64,000 bases of DNA from DASSSY01 sp035708205. GTDB taxonomy: Bacteria; Bacteroidota; Bacteroidia; Chitinophagales; Chitinophagaceae. Each line of letters begins with the position of its first letter. Within the stretch, counting starts at the first letter, position 1. Where the stretch lies: NCBI GenBank assembly GCA_035708205.1, contig DASSSY010000008.1, forward strand, positions 62,001 through 126,000. Direction: 5' to 3'. Shown here in pieces: positions 1 through 8,174 of the stretch. The position numbers and the translations under genes are program-made. Below the pieces are notes generated by a model that was not told where the DNA came from, did not search any database, and saw only the letters and a program-made list of their open reading frames with translations.

Positions 1-337
1 CATCGGGATGCGATGTGCTTTTATAAAAAATTTTGGCGGGGCCATTTTCACTCCATTCCGGAGCATATTCAAGATGAATTAAAGAGATTGCCCCTGAGGA
101 TAACGCTTCTTTGCCGGAAGACACCTCATTTATTTCGGTATTTCCCTCGCAGTCGTCCCCGGGGATTTCCAGCACAATCTTTACTTCCGTATTGTCCGCA
201 ATACTTTGAATGTCCGGATCATCGTACCACGGGACATCCTCATCGCCCGGCTCATTGCCGGATTTCCCGTAGTCGTTCGTATGTTTTTTATTGTTCCTCA
301 TTAGGTTTTGCAGGATTTCAGTTAAGTGACCGCTCAT
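1..337 (-). CDS. hypothetical acidic protein, C-terminus cut by window edge
   Basis: An open frame of 112 codons starts at the ATG at 335-337 and runs leftward off the window. The N-terminal part is polar and acidic, with a DEDVPWYDDPD stretch around residues 30-41 followed by a KIVLEIPGDD segment. There is no signal peptide or membrane segment in the visible part. No family is recognised. A + strand frame over the same DNA (13-339) has an arginine/proline/histidine-rich composition typical of a shadow, so I prefer the - strand reading. The ATG is preceded by an A-rich stretch, as is usual for Bacteroidota starts. The function is unknown. Confidence 0.5.
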   Translation of the reverse strand, partial: MSGHLTEILQNLMRNNKKHTNDYGKSGNEPGDEDVPWYDDPDIQSIADNTEVKIVLEIPGDDCEGNTEINEVSSGKEALSSGAISLIHLEYAPEWSENGPAKIFYKSTSHPD

Positions 338-965
338 AATTTTTGCTTTTTAATTAATGAATAATAATTGGATTCAGAGAGCATCTTTTGTTTTCATTAT
401 GGAGGCCGATGATATCGTTATCCTTGATAAGGGATGAGGTTGTTTTACTTTTTTTGTTTCATAATTTTTTATGGATTGTTATAATGAATTGTTATGCTTT
501 TGGTGGTGGTAATGTTTTTATTCTCAATCATGTAGATCAGGAAACATATTCCGTGCCATTGCCGTAATGAGCATGTTTTCAGTGGATGCTTTTAAAACCG
601 GCAGTGAAGAATGGGGACATAATTCATCACTTTGTGGCAAAAAACAAACGGATAATTTTAGTATCGGTAAATTGAAATGGTGATTTACTGCAGGCCCCTG
701 GATTTACCCGCACCGGCAGTTACACAACAGAATGCTCCGAAATTTCCACATTTGGCCCGGCGGTTTATTTGGAAAATAAACTTTGGCGGCATGACGGAGT
801 TAACTGTTGCGATGAGGAAAAAAAACATCGGTTTTTGAATTGAATTATACAAAACCTTGCTTAAGCATATTCAATGCCGGTAAGCGCTCATTTGGCATCA
901 TCATTGAATAAGAACATTAGCGCAATTGATACGGCCGTTCTTGTGGTGGAAGGGGATCAAATGGG
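338..965. other. 628-bp gap, no gene seen
   Basis: This stretch lies between the divergent acidic protein gene and the membrane protein gene at 1026. It is A+T-rich near 340-530 and mixed afterwards. I found no open frame with protein-like composition, no tRNA and no clear hairpin. It probably contains promoters for both flanking genes, but no confident TAnnTTTG element could be placed. Confidence 0.4.
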
Positions 966-1025
966 TTGCAGGCAGGCTGTTTGATGTGCCGCTATTTCAG
1001 ATTGTTCAAACTAAAGATATCTTTT

Positions 1026-1511
1026 ATGCATACAATTAAGATCACGGAGGGTAGCAAGATAAAGGATGAAACGCTTTATGGTATCGTTCCGGCCGTAAAG
1101 GCGACGTCCGCAATGACATTATTCAGTAAATTGATTGCTGATTCAACCAATAAAAACGTTAAAGAACCAAAGCTTCTCGGGTTGCTTCTAGCCAGGCTTA
1201 TTCCAAAAAAATACCGCCGGGTCGCGTTATTGGCCGGTTGGTGCATGCACTATGGGATAGGGCTTTCCTGGGTATGGGTCTTCCGGTTTTTGGCCCGTAA
1301 AGACAAAAGAGGAACTATATTTACCGATACTTTATTCCTGAGTGCTTTCAGCGGTTTGACAGGTATCCTGTTTTGGAAACTCTTTTTCAGGCTACACCCG
1401 GATCCGCCGGGGGTAAAGGATCCCCTATTTTACCGGCAGCTGTTTTTAGCACATTTAGTATTTGGTGTCGTGGCTATTTTTAGCGATAAAAAACCTGAAG
1501 GAATTACCTGA
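1026..1511 (+). CDS. hypothetical integral membrane protein
   Basis: The protein is about 161 aa from the ATG at 1026. An in-frame ATG at 966 would add 20 residues of unlikely composition, so the later start is preferred. Three hydrophobic segments are visible: one around GWCMHYGIGLSWVWVFRFLA, one around FLSAFSGLTGILFWKLFF, and one near the C-terminus (FLAHLVFGVVAIFSD). The pattern recalls small DUF1440-like inner-membrane proteins, but I cannot assign a family with confidence. It converges on the Mn catalase gene, with a long hairpin between them. The function is unknown. Confidence 0.5.
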   Translation: MHTIKITEGSKIKDETLYGIVPAVKATSAMTLFSKLIADSTNKNVKEPKLLGLLLARLIPKKYRRVALLAGWCMHYGIGLSWVWVFRFLARKDKRGTIFTDTLFLSAFSGLTGILFWKLFFRLHPDPPGVKDPLFYRQLFLAHLVFGVVAIFSDKKPEGIT

Positions 1512-1791
1512 TGGTCATGCCTACGGGTACGGGATATGGGATAATGATGCAAGTGGTATGCCCGAAAATCAGGATGAGCTCCCTGGCGGCATGTTTTCCC
1601 CGGCAGCTAAGGATATCGCTGATATGATTAAGTTAATATTTGCTGTAAAAGATAGGGGATTTGAGATAGCGCTCCGCAATCCTGTTGAAGCGAATTAGGA
1701 TAAGGAGTGTGCTAAAAGATCAAAAAGATATCAGGCTTCTTACCGGTTCCATTTTTTGAAAAATATCCTGTAGAAGCGGTGCGGATAAAAA

Positions 1792-1837
1792 CAAATGTAA
1801 TGAAGCGAATATTACAATATTCGCTTCATTACATTTG
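1792..1837. terminator. perfect 22-bp inverted repeat between convergent genes
   Basis: Bases 1792-1813 and 1816-1837 are perfect inverted repeats of 22 bp separated by only 2 bases. The element sits between the + strand membrane protein gene and the 3' end of the - strand catalase gene. It would form a long A+T-rich hairpin in RNA from either strand, so a bidirectional terminator is the simplest reading. There is no clean T tract, and a palindromic protein-binding site is an alternative. Confidence 0.5.
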
Positions 1838-1956
1838 ATCCTATGTCGTCCGGGATCATAACGGCAGATGGCATAGCGTACGGAAAGTGATCCATCATAA
1901 AACGGTCGGAAAGCTTCCCGTAAAGGTATATTTTCCTGTGTATGTGCGACCGGGAT

Positions 1957-2904
1957 TTACGGGGCGTCCCTATTACCATAACGGCACCACTGGTCATATT
2001 CTTCAGGAGAAGTTACAGACATTTCAGCACTTCTTATTTCACTTAATGAACGTTCCAGTTCGTCTAAACCATCCTGGTCTGCGGCCGTGTTATAGTCACC
2101 TAATTGAGTCAGGCCGTCCGACTTGTTTACATAAGTTCCGGGATCGTTTATATATTCCCATTCCTCGTTCAATTTTGTACTGGTTCCCTTGTTCCAGGGG
2201 CCTTCTGATTTTTCGCCTTTCGACATATTGAAATACTTATTGCTGTACCGGGGGTCGCTTTGACGCACGCCCGGCGGGAAGTTGGGCTGTATGGTGTCCA
2301 GGGCAGCTTCGAACATCTGAAAATGCGCTACCTCGCGGGTCATTAGAAAACGAAGCGTATCCTTTACATAGCGATCGTCAGTAAATTTCAGCAGATATTC
2401 ATACACAATCTTGGCTCTTCCTTCAGCTGCCATATTGGAGCGAAGGTCAACGGTAAGGTCGCCGTTTGCATTTATATAGGCGGCTGTCCATGGGTTGCCG
2501 TTGCTGTCCGACACGGTGGGCCCGCCTCCGGATTCATTGCAGAATTGGGGGTTAAACATTGCCTCATGCATGTACTGCTCTTTTGCGGCAGTTCCCTCCA
2601 GGAGCGTGGAAATTTCAGCCGCTTCGGCGGTTTCTTTCAGCTGCGAAGCCGTATTACCCAACAGCATCTGTATCGTTGCGCCGACTATTTCCAGGTGGCT
2701 GAACTCTTCAGTGGCGATATCCATAAGCATATCATATTTATCGGGATAGGGATGCCGGCAGGAAAATGCCTGCGTGAAATATTGCATAGCCGCTTTCAGT
2801 TCGCCGTTTGGTCCGCCAAACTGTTCAAGTAGTATACGGGCGAACCGCGGATCCGCCCGTGAGACACGGGCATTAAATTGTAATTCTTTTGAGTGATAAA
2901 ACAT
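1957..2904 (-). CDS. manganese catalase
   Basis: A 315-aa non-heme catalase of the Mn catalase family (PF05067), which disproportionates hydrogen peroxide at a di-manganese site in the cytoplasm. The metal ligands can be placed by the family pattern: Glu35 (GELKAAMQYF), Glu67 and His70 (TEEFSHLE), a Glu in the VYEYLL helix, and a His in REVAHFQMFEAAL. The length fits the family (about 270-310 aa). The C-terminal tail is acidic and polar, as in many Bacteroidota members. It lies last in a run of - strand stress genes (sigma factor, DUF892 protein, small protein). The ATG at 2902-2904 is the natural start. Confidence 0.93.
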   Translation of the reverse strand: MFYHSKELQFNARVSRADPRFARILLEQFGGPNGELKAAMQYFTQAFSCRHPYPDKYDMLMDIATEEFSHLEIVGATIQMLLGNTASQLKETAEAAEISTLLEGTAAKEQYMHEAMFNPQFCNESGGGPTVSDSNGNPWTAAYINANGDLTVDLRSNMAAEGRAKIVYEYLLKFTDDRYVKDTLRFLMTREVAHFQMFEAALDTIQPNFPPGVRQSDPRYSNKYFNMSKGEKSEGPWNKGTSTKLNEEWEYINDPGTYVNKSDGLTQLGDYNTAADQDGLDELERSLSEIRSAEMSVTSPEEYDQWCRYGNRDAP

Positions 2905-2944
2905 GAGTCCTGGTTTTAAGATGATAAAATGGAAACCGGCTGTT

Positions 2945-2960
2945 GCCCTGTGAACAGGGC
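2945..2960. terminator. short GC-rich hairpin upstream of catalase
   Basis: The arms GCCCTG and CAGGGC are separated by TGAA. The hairpin lies between the small protein gene ending at 3001 and the catalase start at 2904. There is no following T tract, so it may be a weak terminator or attenuator rather than a strong one. Confidence 0.3.
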
Positions 2961-3000
2961 CTTTAAGGTAGATGGCCCGGGTAGTTTGAGCGCATCTCTT

Positions 3001-3228
3001 CTAGTGGTGCCCCATGGTTTTGACTATTTTATTGTAGATGCCGAACAGTAATAGCGGTGCGGTCCATTGTCCCGCCATCTGGGCGAGGTGTTTCTTATTG
3101 ATGCATTTTAAGCCCATAGACAGGGCCATACTGGCTGCCGCTGACCATAAAAAGGTATCCGGTGGCAATTTAGCGGTTTGCTCTTCTATGGCTTCCGCCA
3201 GCTTGCCTTCCTGATGAATTATTGACAT
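3001..3228 (-). CDS. small hypothetical membrane-associated protein
   Basis: A 75-aa protein starting MSIIHQEGKL at the ATG at 3226-3228. A longer frame reaches 3315, but the added residues are Cys- and Arg-rich and do not look coded. The N-terminal third is polar and acidic. The middle (FLWSAAASMALSMGLKC) and the C-terminal part (APLLLFGIYNKIVKTMG) are hydrophobic and could insert in or lie on the membrane. It lies between the DUF892 gene and the Mn catalase gene on the same strand, so a stress-related role is plausible by context only. No family is recognised. Confidence 0.5.
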   Translation of the reverse strand: MSIIHQEGKLAEAIEEQTAKLPPDTFLWSAAASMALSMGLKCINKKHLAQMAGQWTAPLLLFGIYNKIVKTMGHH

Positions 3229-3389
3229 AATAGTTGCTTTTTTGGTTAAATAATATCCTGCTTCCAGACATATTCCAAATTGCCGCCTGACAGGATGAAC
3301 AGGACATTCCTGCATGTCATCGCTGTTTTAACTGCGGCAAATTGAAATATATCTTTTGAAGGATTGTTCCATTAGATAAAGGATCTTTG

Positions 3390-3905
3390 TTATTCTGAAG
3401 CGGCGTCTTCGTTGACTGAAGAGAGCGCAAGCTCATTTAATTTTTGGTCGGCGGCTTTTTCTTCTTCAAGCGTTTGGTGCAAAAGCGTGTCTGCGTCCTG
3501 GTGTCCCATTTCCTGGGCTAATGCACAAAGGCTGCCGTAAGTGGCGATTTCGTAATGCTCTACCTTCTGCCCGGCAATAATCAGCGCCGCGTCCCGTACC
3601 ATGGTGTCCGATTCCGTATTACTCATAATTTCCTTTGCCTCCTCTATAAGGCCGCTCATCGCCTCGCACTTTTGAGTTTCCGCCTTATGGTTCAAAAGCT
3701 CAAACACTTTTTCCAAACGTGCGACGTGGCCTTCCGTTTCTTCGAGGTGTGCCGTGAAGCAATCCTTGAGCTGCTGAGATGTTGATGCTTCGGCCATTTT
3801 TGGCAATGCTTTCACCAAAGCTTTTTCTGCCCAATAAATGTCCTTTAGCTCGTCGAGGAATAATTTGTGAAATTTGGAGTTCTGCATTTTTTCTTGTGTT
3901 GACAT
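3390..3905 (-). CDS. ferritin-like DUF892 (YciF/YciE-type) stress protein
   Basis: A 171-aa protein of the DUF892 family (PF05974), a ferritin-like four-helix bundle seen in E. coli YciF and YciE. The motifs are typical: FLDELKDIYWAEKALVKALPKM near the N-terminus, a mid-protein HLEETEGHVARLEKVFELL helix, and the C-terminal KVEHYEIATYGSL and QTLEEEKAADQKL helices that carry Glu and His. These genes are usually induced by general stress; the exact biochemical role is not settled. The start at 3903-3905 (MSTQEKM) is preferred over an upstream in-frame ATG at 3941. A paralogue lies at 23871-24410. Confidence 0.88.
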   Translation of the reverse strand: MSTQEKMQNSKFHKLFLDELKDIYWAEKALVKALPKMAEASTSQQLKDCFTAHLEETEGHVARLEKVFELLNHKAETQKCEAMSGLIEEAKEIMSNTESDTMVRDAALIIAGQKVEHYEIATYGSLCALAQEMGHQDADTLLHQTLEEEKAADQKLNELALSSVNEDAASE

Positions 3906-3999
3906 TGTTGTTGTATTTAAATTGTGAGAAAATAATTGCATGCTGAATGTGGTGATTTTTTTCTGCTAATTCATGCGTCTGTAATACCGGTTACTATGT

Positions 4000-4518
4000 T
4001 TACCAAAGCCCTTGTCGTTCATAAGGCTCAAGTTGCCCGGTAAGAATTTTCCGGGCAAAATGCACCCGGCTTTTTATAGTGCCTAAAGGCTCTTTTAGCA
4101 TGTCTGCGATTTCCTGATATTTATAACCTGCGAAATGCATCTCAAAAGCCAGGCGAAAAGTGTCCGGCAGCTTGTTGATGACGGATCTGATTTCTTTCAG
4201 GTGGATATTCATGAGGCCATCATTATAAGCTACTTTGCCTTTCCGGCATAGATGATATTCTTGTAATACGGCTGACGATAGTTTTGGGAATTCCTTATGA
4301 CGCCGGTAATTATTGATGAAAATGTTCCGCATAATGGTATAAAGCCAGGCCCGGATATTGGTGCCTAACTGAAATTTTTCCCTGTTGATTAAGGCACGGC
4401 AAAGCGTTTCCTGTATCAGGTCTTTGGATTCTTCCCTATCGCGTGTAAGGGAAATAGAAAAGGATTCCAGGAATTCCCTGTTCTGAATTAATAGTTGATT
4501 GAAATACTGTTCGTTCAT
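4000..4518 (-). CDS. ECF-type RNA polymerase sigma factor
   Basis: A 172-aa sigma-70 family protein with only regions 2 and 4, as in extracytoplasmic function sigma factors. Region 2 is visible around RDREESKDLIQETLCRAL and the following NIRAWLYTIMRNIFINNYRR. Region 4 contains a helix-turn-helix, YQEIADMLKEPLGTIKSRVH. It would direct RNA polymerase to a small regulon. No anti-sigma gene is adjacent. The neighbours on the same strand are stress proteins (DUF892, catalase), which suggests a stress regulon, but this is inferred from position. The start is the ATG at 4516-4518. Confidence 0.9.
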   Translation of the reverse strand: MNEQYFNQLLIQNREFLESFSISLTRDREESKDLIQETLCRALINREKFQLGTNIRAWLYTIMRNIFINNYRRHKEFPKLSSAVLQEYHLCRKGKVAYNDGLMNIHLKEIRSVINKLPDTFRLAFEMHFAGYKYQEIADMLKEPLGTIKSRVHFARKILTGQLEPYERQGLW

Positions 4519-4733
4519 AATACAGTTTTTTAGTATAAGAATGGGACTGAGTGTTTTAAGAAAATAACGCTAATATCCGCTCACGCCCTGTACTATGGGT
4601 TTTGTTGGATAGGTATGCTGCTGTACCATTTCTCTCTTATGTGGCGGGAGCTGTGTCTGAATATTTTCTTATTCTTGATCCGGAAGCATAGCAGACATCG
4701 GCTGCCGCATAGGAACAAATCCGGAAGACCGGC

Positions 4734-4967
4734 TTACCGGGTATTCATATTATTTGGTATGCTGTCCGCATTGTTGAACGTATCTGCAGGTTCATTGGCA
4801 GGGTTGCCGGGATTGGAAATACTGTTACTGTCTGTATTCCCATGCTGGTATTCCGGTCCTTGGTTCATATCGGCGTTAGAATTTGTACCGCCCCTTGGAC
4901 TACATGCCATAACCGATAACAGGAGGGTGGCTGTTATAGCCGTCGCTATTTTTTTTACTTTGTTCAT
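4734..4967 (-). CDS. small putative lipoprotein
   Basis: A 77-aa protein with a lysine-containing N-terminus (MNKVKKIATAI), a hydrophobic stretch and a lipobox-like LLSVMAC, so Cys22 is the likely lipidated residue. The mature part is short, low-complexity and rich in Asn, Pro, Gly, Asp and Ser, as in surface-exposed linkers. It is divergent from the DUF6766 gene and upstream of the sigma factor gene on the same strand. No family is recognised. A larger + strand frame over the same bases (4615-5022) is judged a shadow. Confidence 0.6.
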   Translation of the reverse strand: MNKVKKIATAITATLLLSVMACSPRGGTNSNADMNQGPEYQHGNTDSNSISNPGNPANEPADTFNNADSIPNNMNTR

Positions 4968-5388
4968 AACAGGATGTTTTAAAATGAGTAATCTTTTGTC
5001 CGTTCATGGAAACCAACTATAATGCCAATGCCAGTCTTCATTGAAAATCAAATGATTTTAAAAGCCGGCACGGAAAAATTGTCGATTAAATTGTCGAAAT
5101 GAGGAATTTTTTACTCAACTCAGGCCTGGCCACGCTATCAGCTTTAGTCTTAGATATGGTATTTCTGCATCAGGTATTTAGGGGAAAACGGGACAGATGA
5201 CATCGTTTCAAGCTTAGATGGGCATATTGGGCATTAAAGACCTGCCTGTCCGGAAAAAATCAGGTCGGGGAGTTTATGGTGCTATTTCTGCCGGACCGTC
5301 AACCTTTTCGGTTAGGAAATGTTTAATTAGGAACGGGACTTAATAGTTTTCTAAAGAAAGAACACCGTTATCACCTAATCATATTCTT
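4968..5388. other. 421-bp gap between divergent genes
   Basis: This A+T-rich stretch separates the lipoprotein gene (-) from the DUF6766 gene (+) and must hold both promoters. I saw no convincing TAnnTTTG element, RNA gene or hairpin in it. Confidence 0.35.
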
Positions 5389-6057
5389 ATGGCAAATCCC
5401 AAGCATTATTCATTCTTATATCGCAACGGCCTTTCCATTGTATTTCTCCTGCTGTTCTTTTTTACCTTGTTGGCGCAGGCCGTTGCCGGATGGCGAGCCC
5501 ATAACCAAGAGCTGAAGGAGGAGCATACCGAGCTCATAGGTTTTTATATTTACCTTGAATCCGGTCATTTCATTTCCGCCACTTTTGAAAATTTTGAAAG
5601 CGAATTCCTGCAAATGGCGCTTTATGTTTTACTGACGGTTTCCCTGCGCCAGATCGGTTCGGCAGAATCCAAAAAACTTGACAGCTCGGAAGATACGGAC
5701 AGGAGCCCTGTTCCCCGGCCGGATTCGCCATGGCCGGTAAAAAAGGGTGGCTGGATTTTAAGATTGTACAGCAGCTCCTTGTCTGTCTGTTTTTGTCTTT
5801 TATTCCTTCTTTGCTGGGTTGTGCACCTGTATGGAAGCTGGAAGGCCCATAATGCGGAGCAGTCTCTGAAGCACCTTCCCCGGAACAGCATCATGGCCTA
5901 TCTGGGTCAGCCTAATTTTTGGTTTGAAAGCTTCCAGAACTGGCAGAGTGAGTTTCTCTCGGTAGCAGCTATTGTTTTGCTCACTATTTACCTGCGCCAG
6001 AAAGGCTCACCGGAATCCAAAGCCGTTGATGCCCCGAATATGGAAACCGGGAAATGA
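5389..6057 (+). CDS. DUF6766-like integral membrane protein
   Basis: A 222-aa protein built as an internal duplication. Each half begins with a hydrophobic helix (GLSIVFLLLFFFTLLAQAVAG; SLSVCFCLLFLLCWVVHLYG), followed by a WRAHN or WKAHN motif, then an aromatic loop (FENFESEFLQM; FQNWQSEFLSV) and a second helix ending in LRQxGSxESK. This repeated architecture matches proteins annotated as DUF6766, of unknown function. It lies upstream of glgE on the same strand with a 104-bp gap. The ATG at 5389 is well placed before the first helix. Confidence 0.7.
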   Translation: MANPKHYSFLYRNGLSIVFLLLFFFTLLAQAVAGWRAHNQELKEEHTELIGFYIYLESGHFISATFENFESEFLQMALYVLLTVSLRQIGSAESKKLDSSEDTDRSPVPRPDSPWPVKKGGWILRLYSSSLSVCFCLLFLLCWVVHLYGSWKAHNAEQSLKHLPRNSIMAYLGQPNFWFESFQNWQSEFLSVAAIVLLTIYLRQKGSPESKAVDAPNMETGK

Positions 6058-6161
6058 CCGCTGAACTTTACTAGGTGTTTTCCGGTTAATAAATAATTAT
6101 ATGGAACAATGGGTATCGGGGATACGCTTTCCCTATGCATAACTAACGAAATCAGAGGGCA

Positions 6162-8159
6162 ATGGCAGCAAACTTATTACAAAAAAGCGATCTTCCTGCC
6201 GAAGGCATTAAACGGGTAATTGTCAAAAATATAACTCCTTCGGTGGCTTGCGGGAATTTTCCGGCTAAATGCGCGGTCAATACGCCCGTAGCATTTCGTG
6301 CAACCATTTTTGCCGATGGGCAGGCTGTATTACGCGCAAAAGTGCAGCATAGGATGACCGGCAAAAAGAAGTGGAGGGAATTACCTTTGACGCTAACAGG
6401 TAATGATCAGTGGGAAGCCTGGTGGTTTCCGGAAACCATGGGCATAGTAGAGTTTAGGATACAGGCCTGGATAAGCGGCCTGGAGACTTGGAAGCATCGT
6501 TTTGACCTATTGCAGCGGGCCGGTCTTAACACGACAGTTGAGCAGCTTGAAGGTATTGCCGTTCTCCGCAACATTCCTGAAGAAGACCCGGAGCACCTTT
6601 ATACAGAGGATATTCATTCTTTCCTGGAAGATCGTTTTACGGGTATCAAGCCGGAAGATATCCCGTCCGAATTGTTTAACAGGCTTGTAAAAATCAATCC
6701 CGCAGGAAAAACGACCATATCAAAGATCTACCGGATAGATGTGCAGCGGCAAAAGACGCAATTTAGCACATGGTATGAAATATTTCCCCGGAGCAGCGCA
6801 CAGCAAGCCGGGAAGCACGGAACATTCAAAGACGTCATGTTGCAGTTTCCGAAGCTTTCGGATGCCGGGTTTGACGTCGTTTATTTCCCGCCCATTCATC
6901 CTATCGGCAAGAAGAACCGTAAAGGCAAAAATAATAGTTTGGTCTCGACGGTCGGGGATCCCGGTTCTCCCTGGGCCATCGGGAATGAAGAAGGCGGCCA
7001 TAAAATGATAAACAGGGAACTGGGTAATTTTAATGACTTTAAAAGGCTCCTGGAAGCGGCCGGAAAATATAATCTGGAAATTGCGCTTGACCTTGCTTTC
7101 CAGTGCGCACCTGACCATCCCTATGTGAAAAAGCATCCCCAGTGGTTTAAATGGCGTCCGGACGGGAATGTGATGTATGCGGAAAATCCCCCTAAAAAAT
7201 ACGAAGACATAATACCTTTCGATTTTGAGTGTGACGATTGGCAATCGCTGTGGCTGGAGCTTTTAAGCATTGTCTGTTTTTGGATCGGTAAAGGGATACG
7301 GATCTTCCGGGTGGACAATCCTCACACGAAACCCCTCCGTTTCTGGAAGTGGCTGATCGCTGAGGTCAGGAAAAAATACCCGGAGGTGATTTTTCTCGCA
7401 GAGGCCTTTACACGCCCTTACATCATGGAACATCTCGCCATGATCGGCTTCAGCCAGTCCTATACTTATTTTACATGGAGAAATACGAAGTGGGAATTAG
7501 AAGCTTATCTGGAAGAGCTGACCAAAAGCAATAAACAATTTTATTTTATACCTAACTTTTGGCCGAACACGCCGGATATCCTGACGGAGCAATTGGTGAA
7601 CGGAAGCGAAAGTGCTCATATCATCCGCTTTTTGCTGGCGGCCACGCTTTCTTCCAATTACGGCATTTACGGGCCTGTATTTGAGCGGGGCATTAACCAC
7701 CAGATCCGGGGAAAGGAAGAATATGCAGACAGTGAAAAATATGAGATCAAATACTGGCAACCGGAGGGCGAGAGCCGGATATGGCAAATCATAAAGAAGA
7801 CAAACCGGCTGCGGAAAAGATTTAAAGCCTTACAGGTCACTAATAATATTGAATTTTTAGGATCGGGCAATGACCGGATCATAGCCTATCTGAAGATTGA
7901 TCGCCTGGCAGATGAGCACTTGATTATCATCATTAACCTGGATCCTGACCAGCCCCAGAATGGCATGATATACCTGGATAATGAGGCCACCCGTATGTTC
8001 TACGGGGCAGATTTTAAGGTGACGGATGAATTGAATCAGGAAGAGTATTTCTGGAACGGATATACTAATTATGTGGCATTGGATCCCGGCAGGAAGCCTG
8101 CTCATATTTTCAGTATTTCCAGACAGGAGGCAATGAATTCTGAAAACAAGATGCCATAA
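6162..8159 (+). CDS. glgE: GlgE: alpha-1,4-glucan:maltose-1-phosphate maltosyltransferase
   Basis: A 665-aa GH13 enzyme that transfers maltose from maltose-1-phosphate to the non-reducing end of an alpha-1,4-glucan, releasing phosphate. An N-terminal beta-rich domain (about residues 1-120) is followed by the catalytic barrel. The nucleophile region is IRIFRVDNPHTKPLRFWKW, the acid/base Glu lies in VIFLAEAFTRP, and the substrate-loop signature FPPIHPIGKKNRKGKNN is clear. The length matches the family (about 650-700 aa). It is 15 bp upstream of treS-maltokinase, whose product it consumes, and is followed by glgB. The three + strand genes form one operon of the GlgE pathway. Confidence 0.95.
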   Translation: MAANLLQKSDLPAEGIKRVIVKNITPSVACGNFPAKCAVNTPVAFRATIFADGQAVLRAKVQHRMTGKKKWRELPLTLTGNDQWEAWWFPETMGIVEFRIQAWISGLETWKHRFDLLQRAGLNTTVEQLEGIAVLRNIPEEDPEHLYTEDIHSFLEDRFTGIKPEDIPSELFNRLVKINPAGKTTISKIYRIDVQRQKTQFSTWYEIFPRSSAQQAGKHGTFKDVMLQFPKLSDAGFDVVYFPPIHPIGKKNRKGKNNSLVSTVGDPGSPWAIGNEEGGHKMINRELGNFNDFKRLLEAAGKYNLEIALDLAFQCAPDHPYVKKHPQWFKWRPDGNVMYAENPPKKYEDIIPFDFECDDWQSLWLELLSIVCFWIGKGIRIFRVDNPHTKPLRFWKWLIAEVRKKYPEVIFLAEAFTRPYIMEHLAMIGFSQSYTYFTWRNTKWELEAYLEELTKSNKQFYFIPNFWPNTPDILTEQLVNGSESAHIIRFLLAATLSSNYGIYGPVFERGINHQIRGKEEYADSEKYEIKYWQPEGESRIWQIIKKTNRLRKRFKALQVTNNIEFLGSGNDRIIAYLKIDRLADEHLIIIINLDPDQPQNGMIYLDNEATRMFYGADFKVTDELNQEEYFWNGYTNYVALDPGRKPAHIFSISRQEAMNSENKMP

Positions 8160-8174
8160 AATTAGTAAATAAAG

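Noticed and set aside
13..339. + strand frame over the start of the window
   Set aside because: Composition rich in Arg, Pro and His; the opposite strand gives a better acidic protein with a clear ATG.
1462..1698. 78-codon + strand frame overlapping the membrane protein
   Set aside because: Overlaps the previous gene in another frame and matches no family; kept out for lack of support, though its second half looks mildly protein-like.
4615..5022. 135-codon + strand frame opposite the lipoprotein gene
   Set aside because: Its hydrophobic appearance is the complement of the lipoprotein signal and linker; the - strand frame has a clear lipobox.
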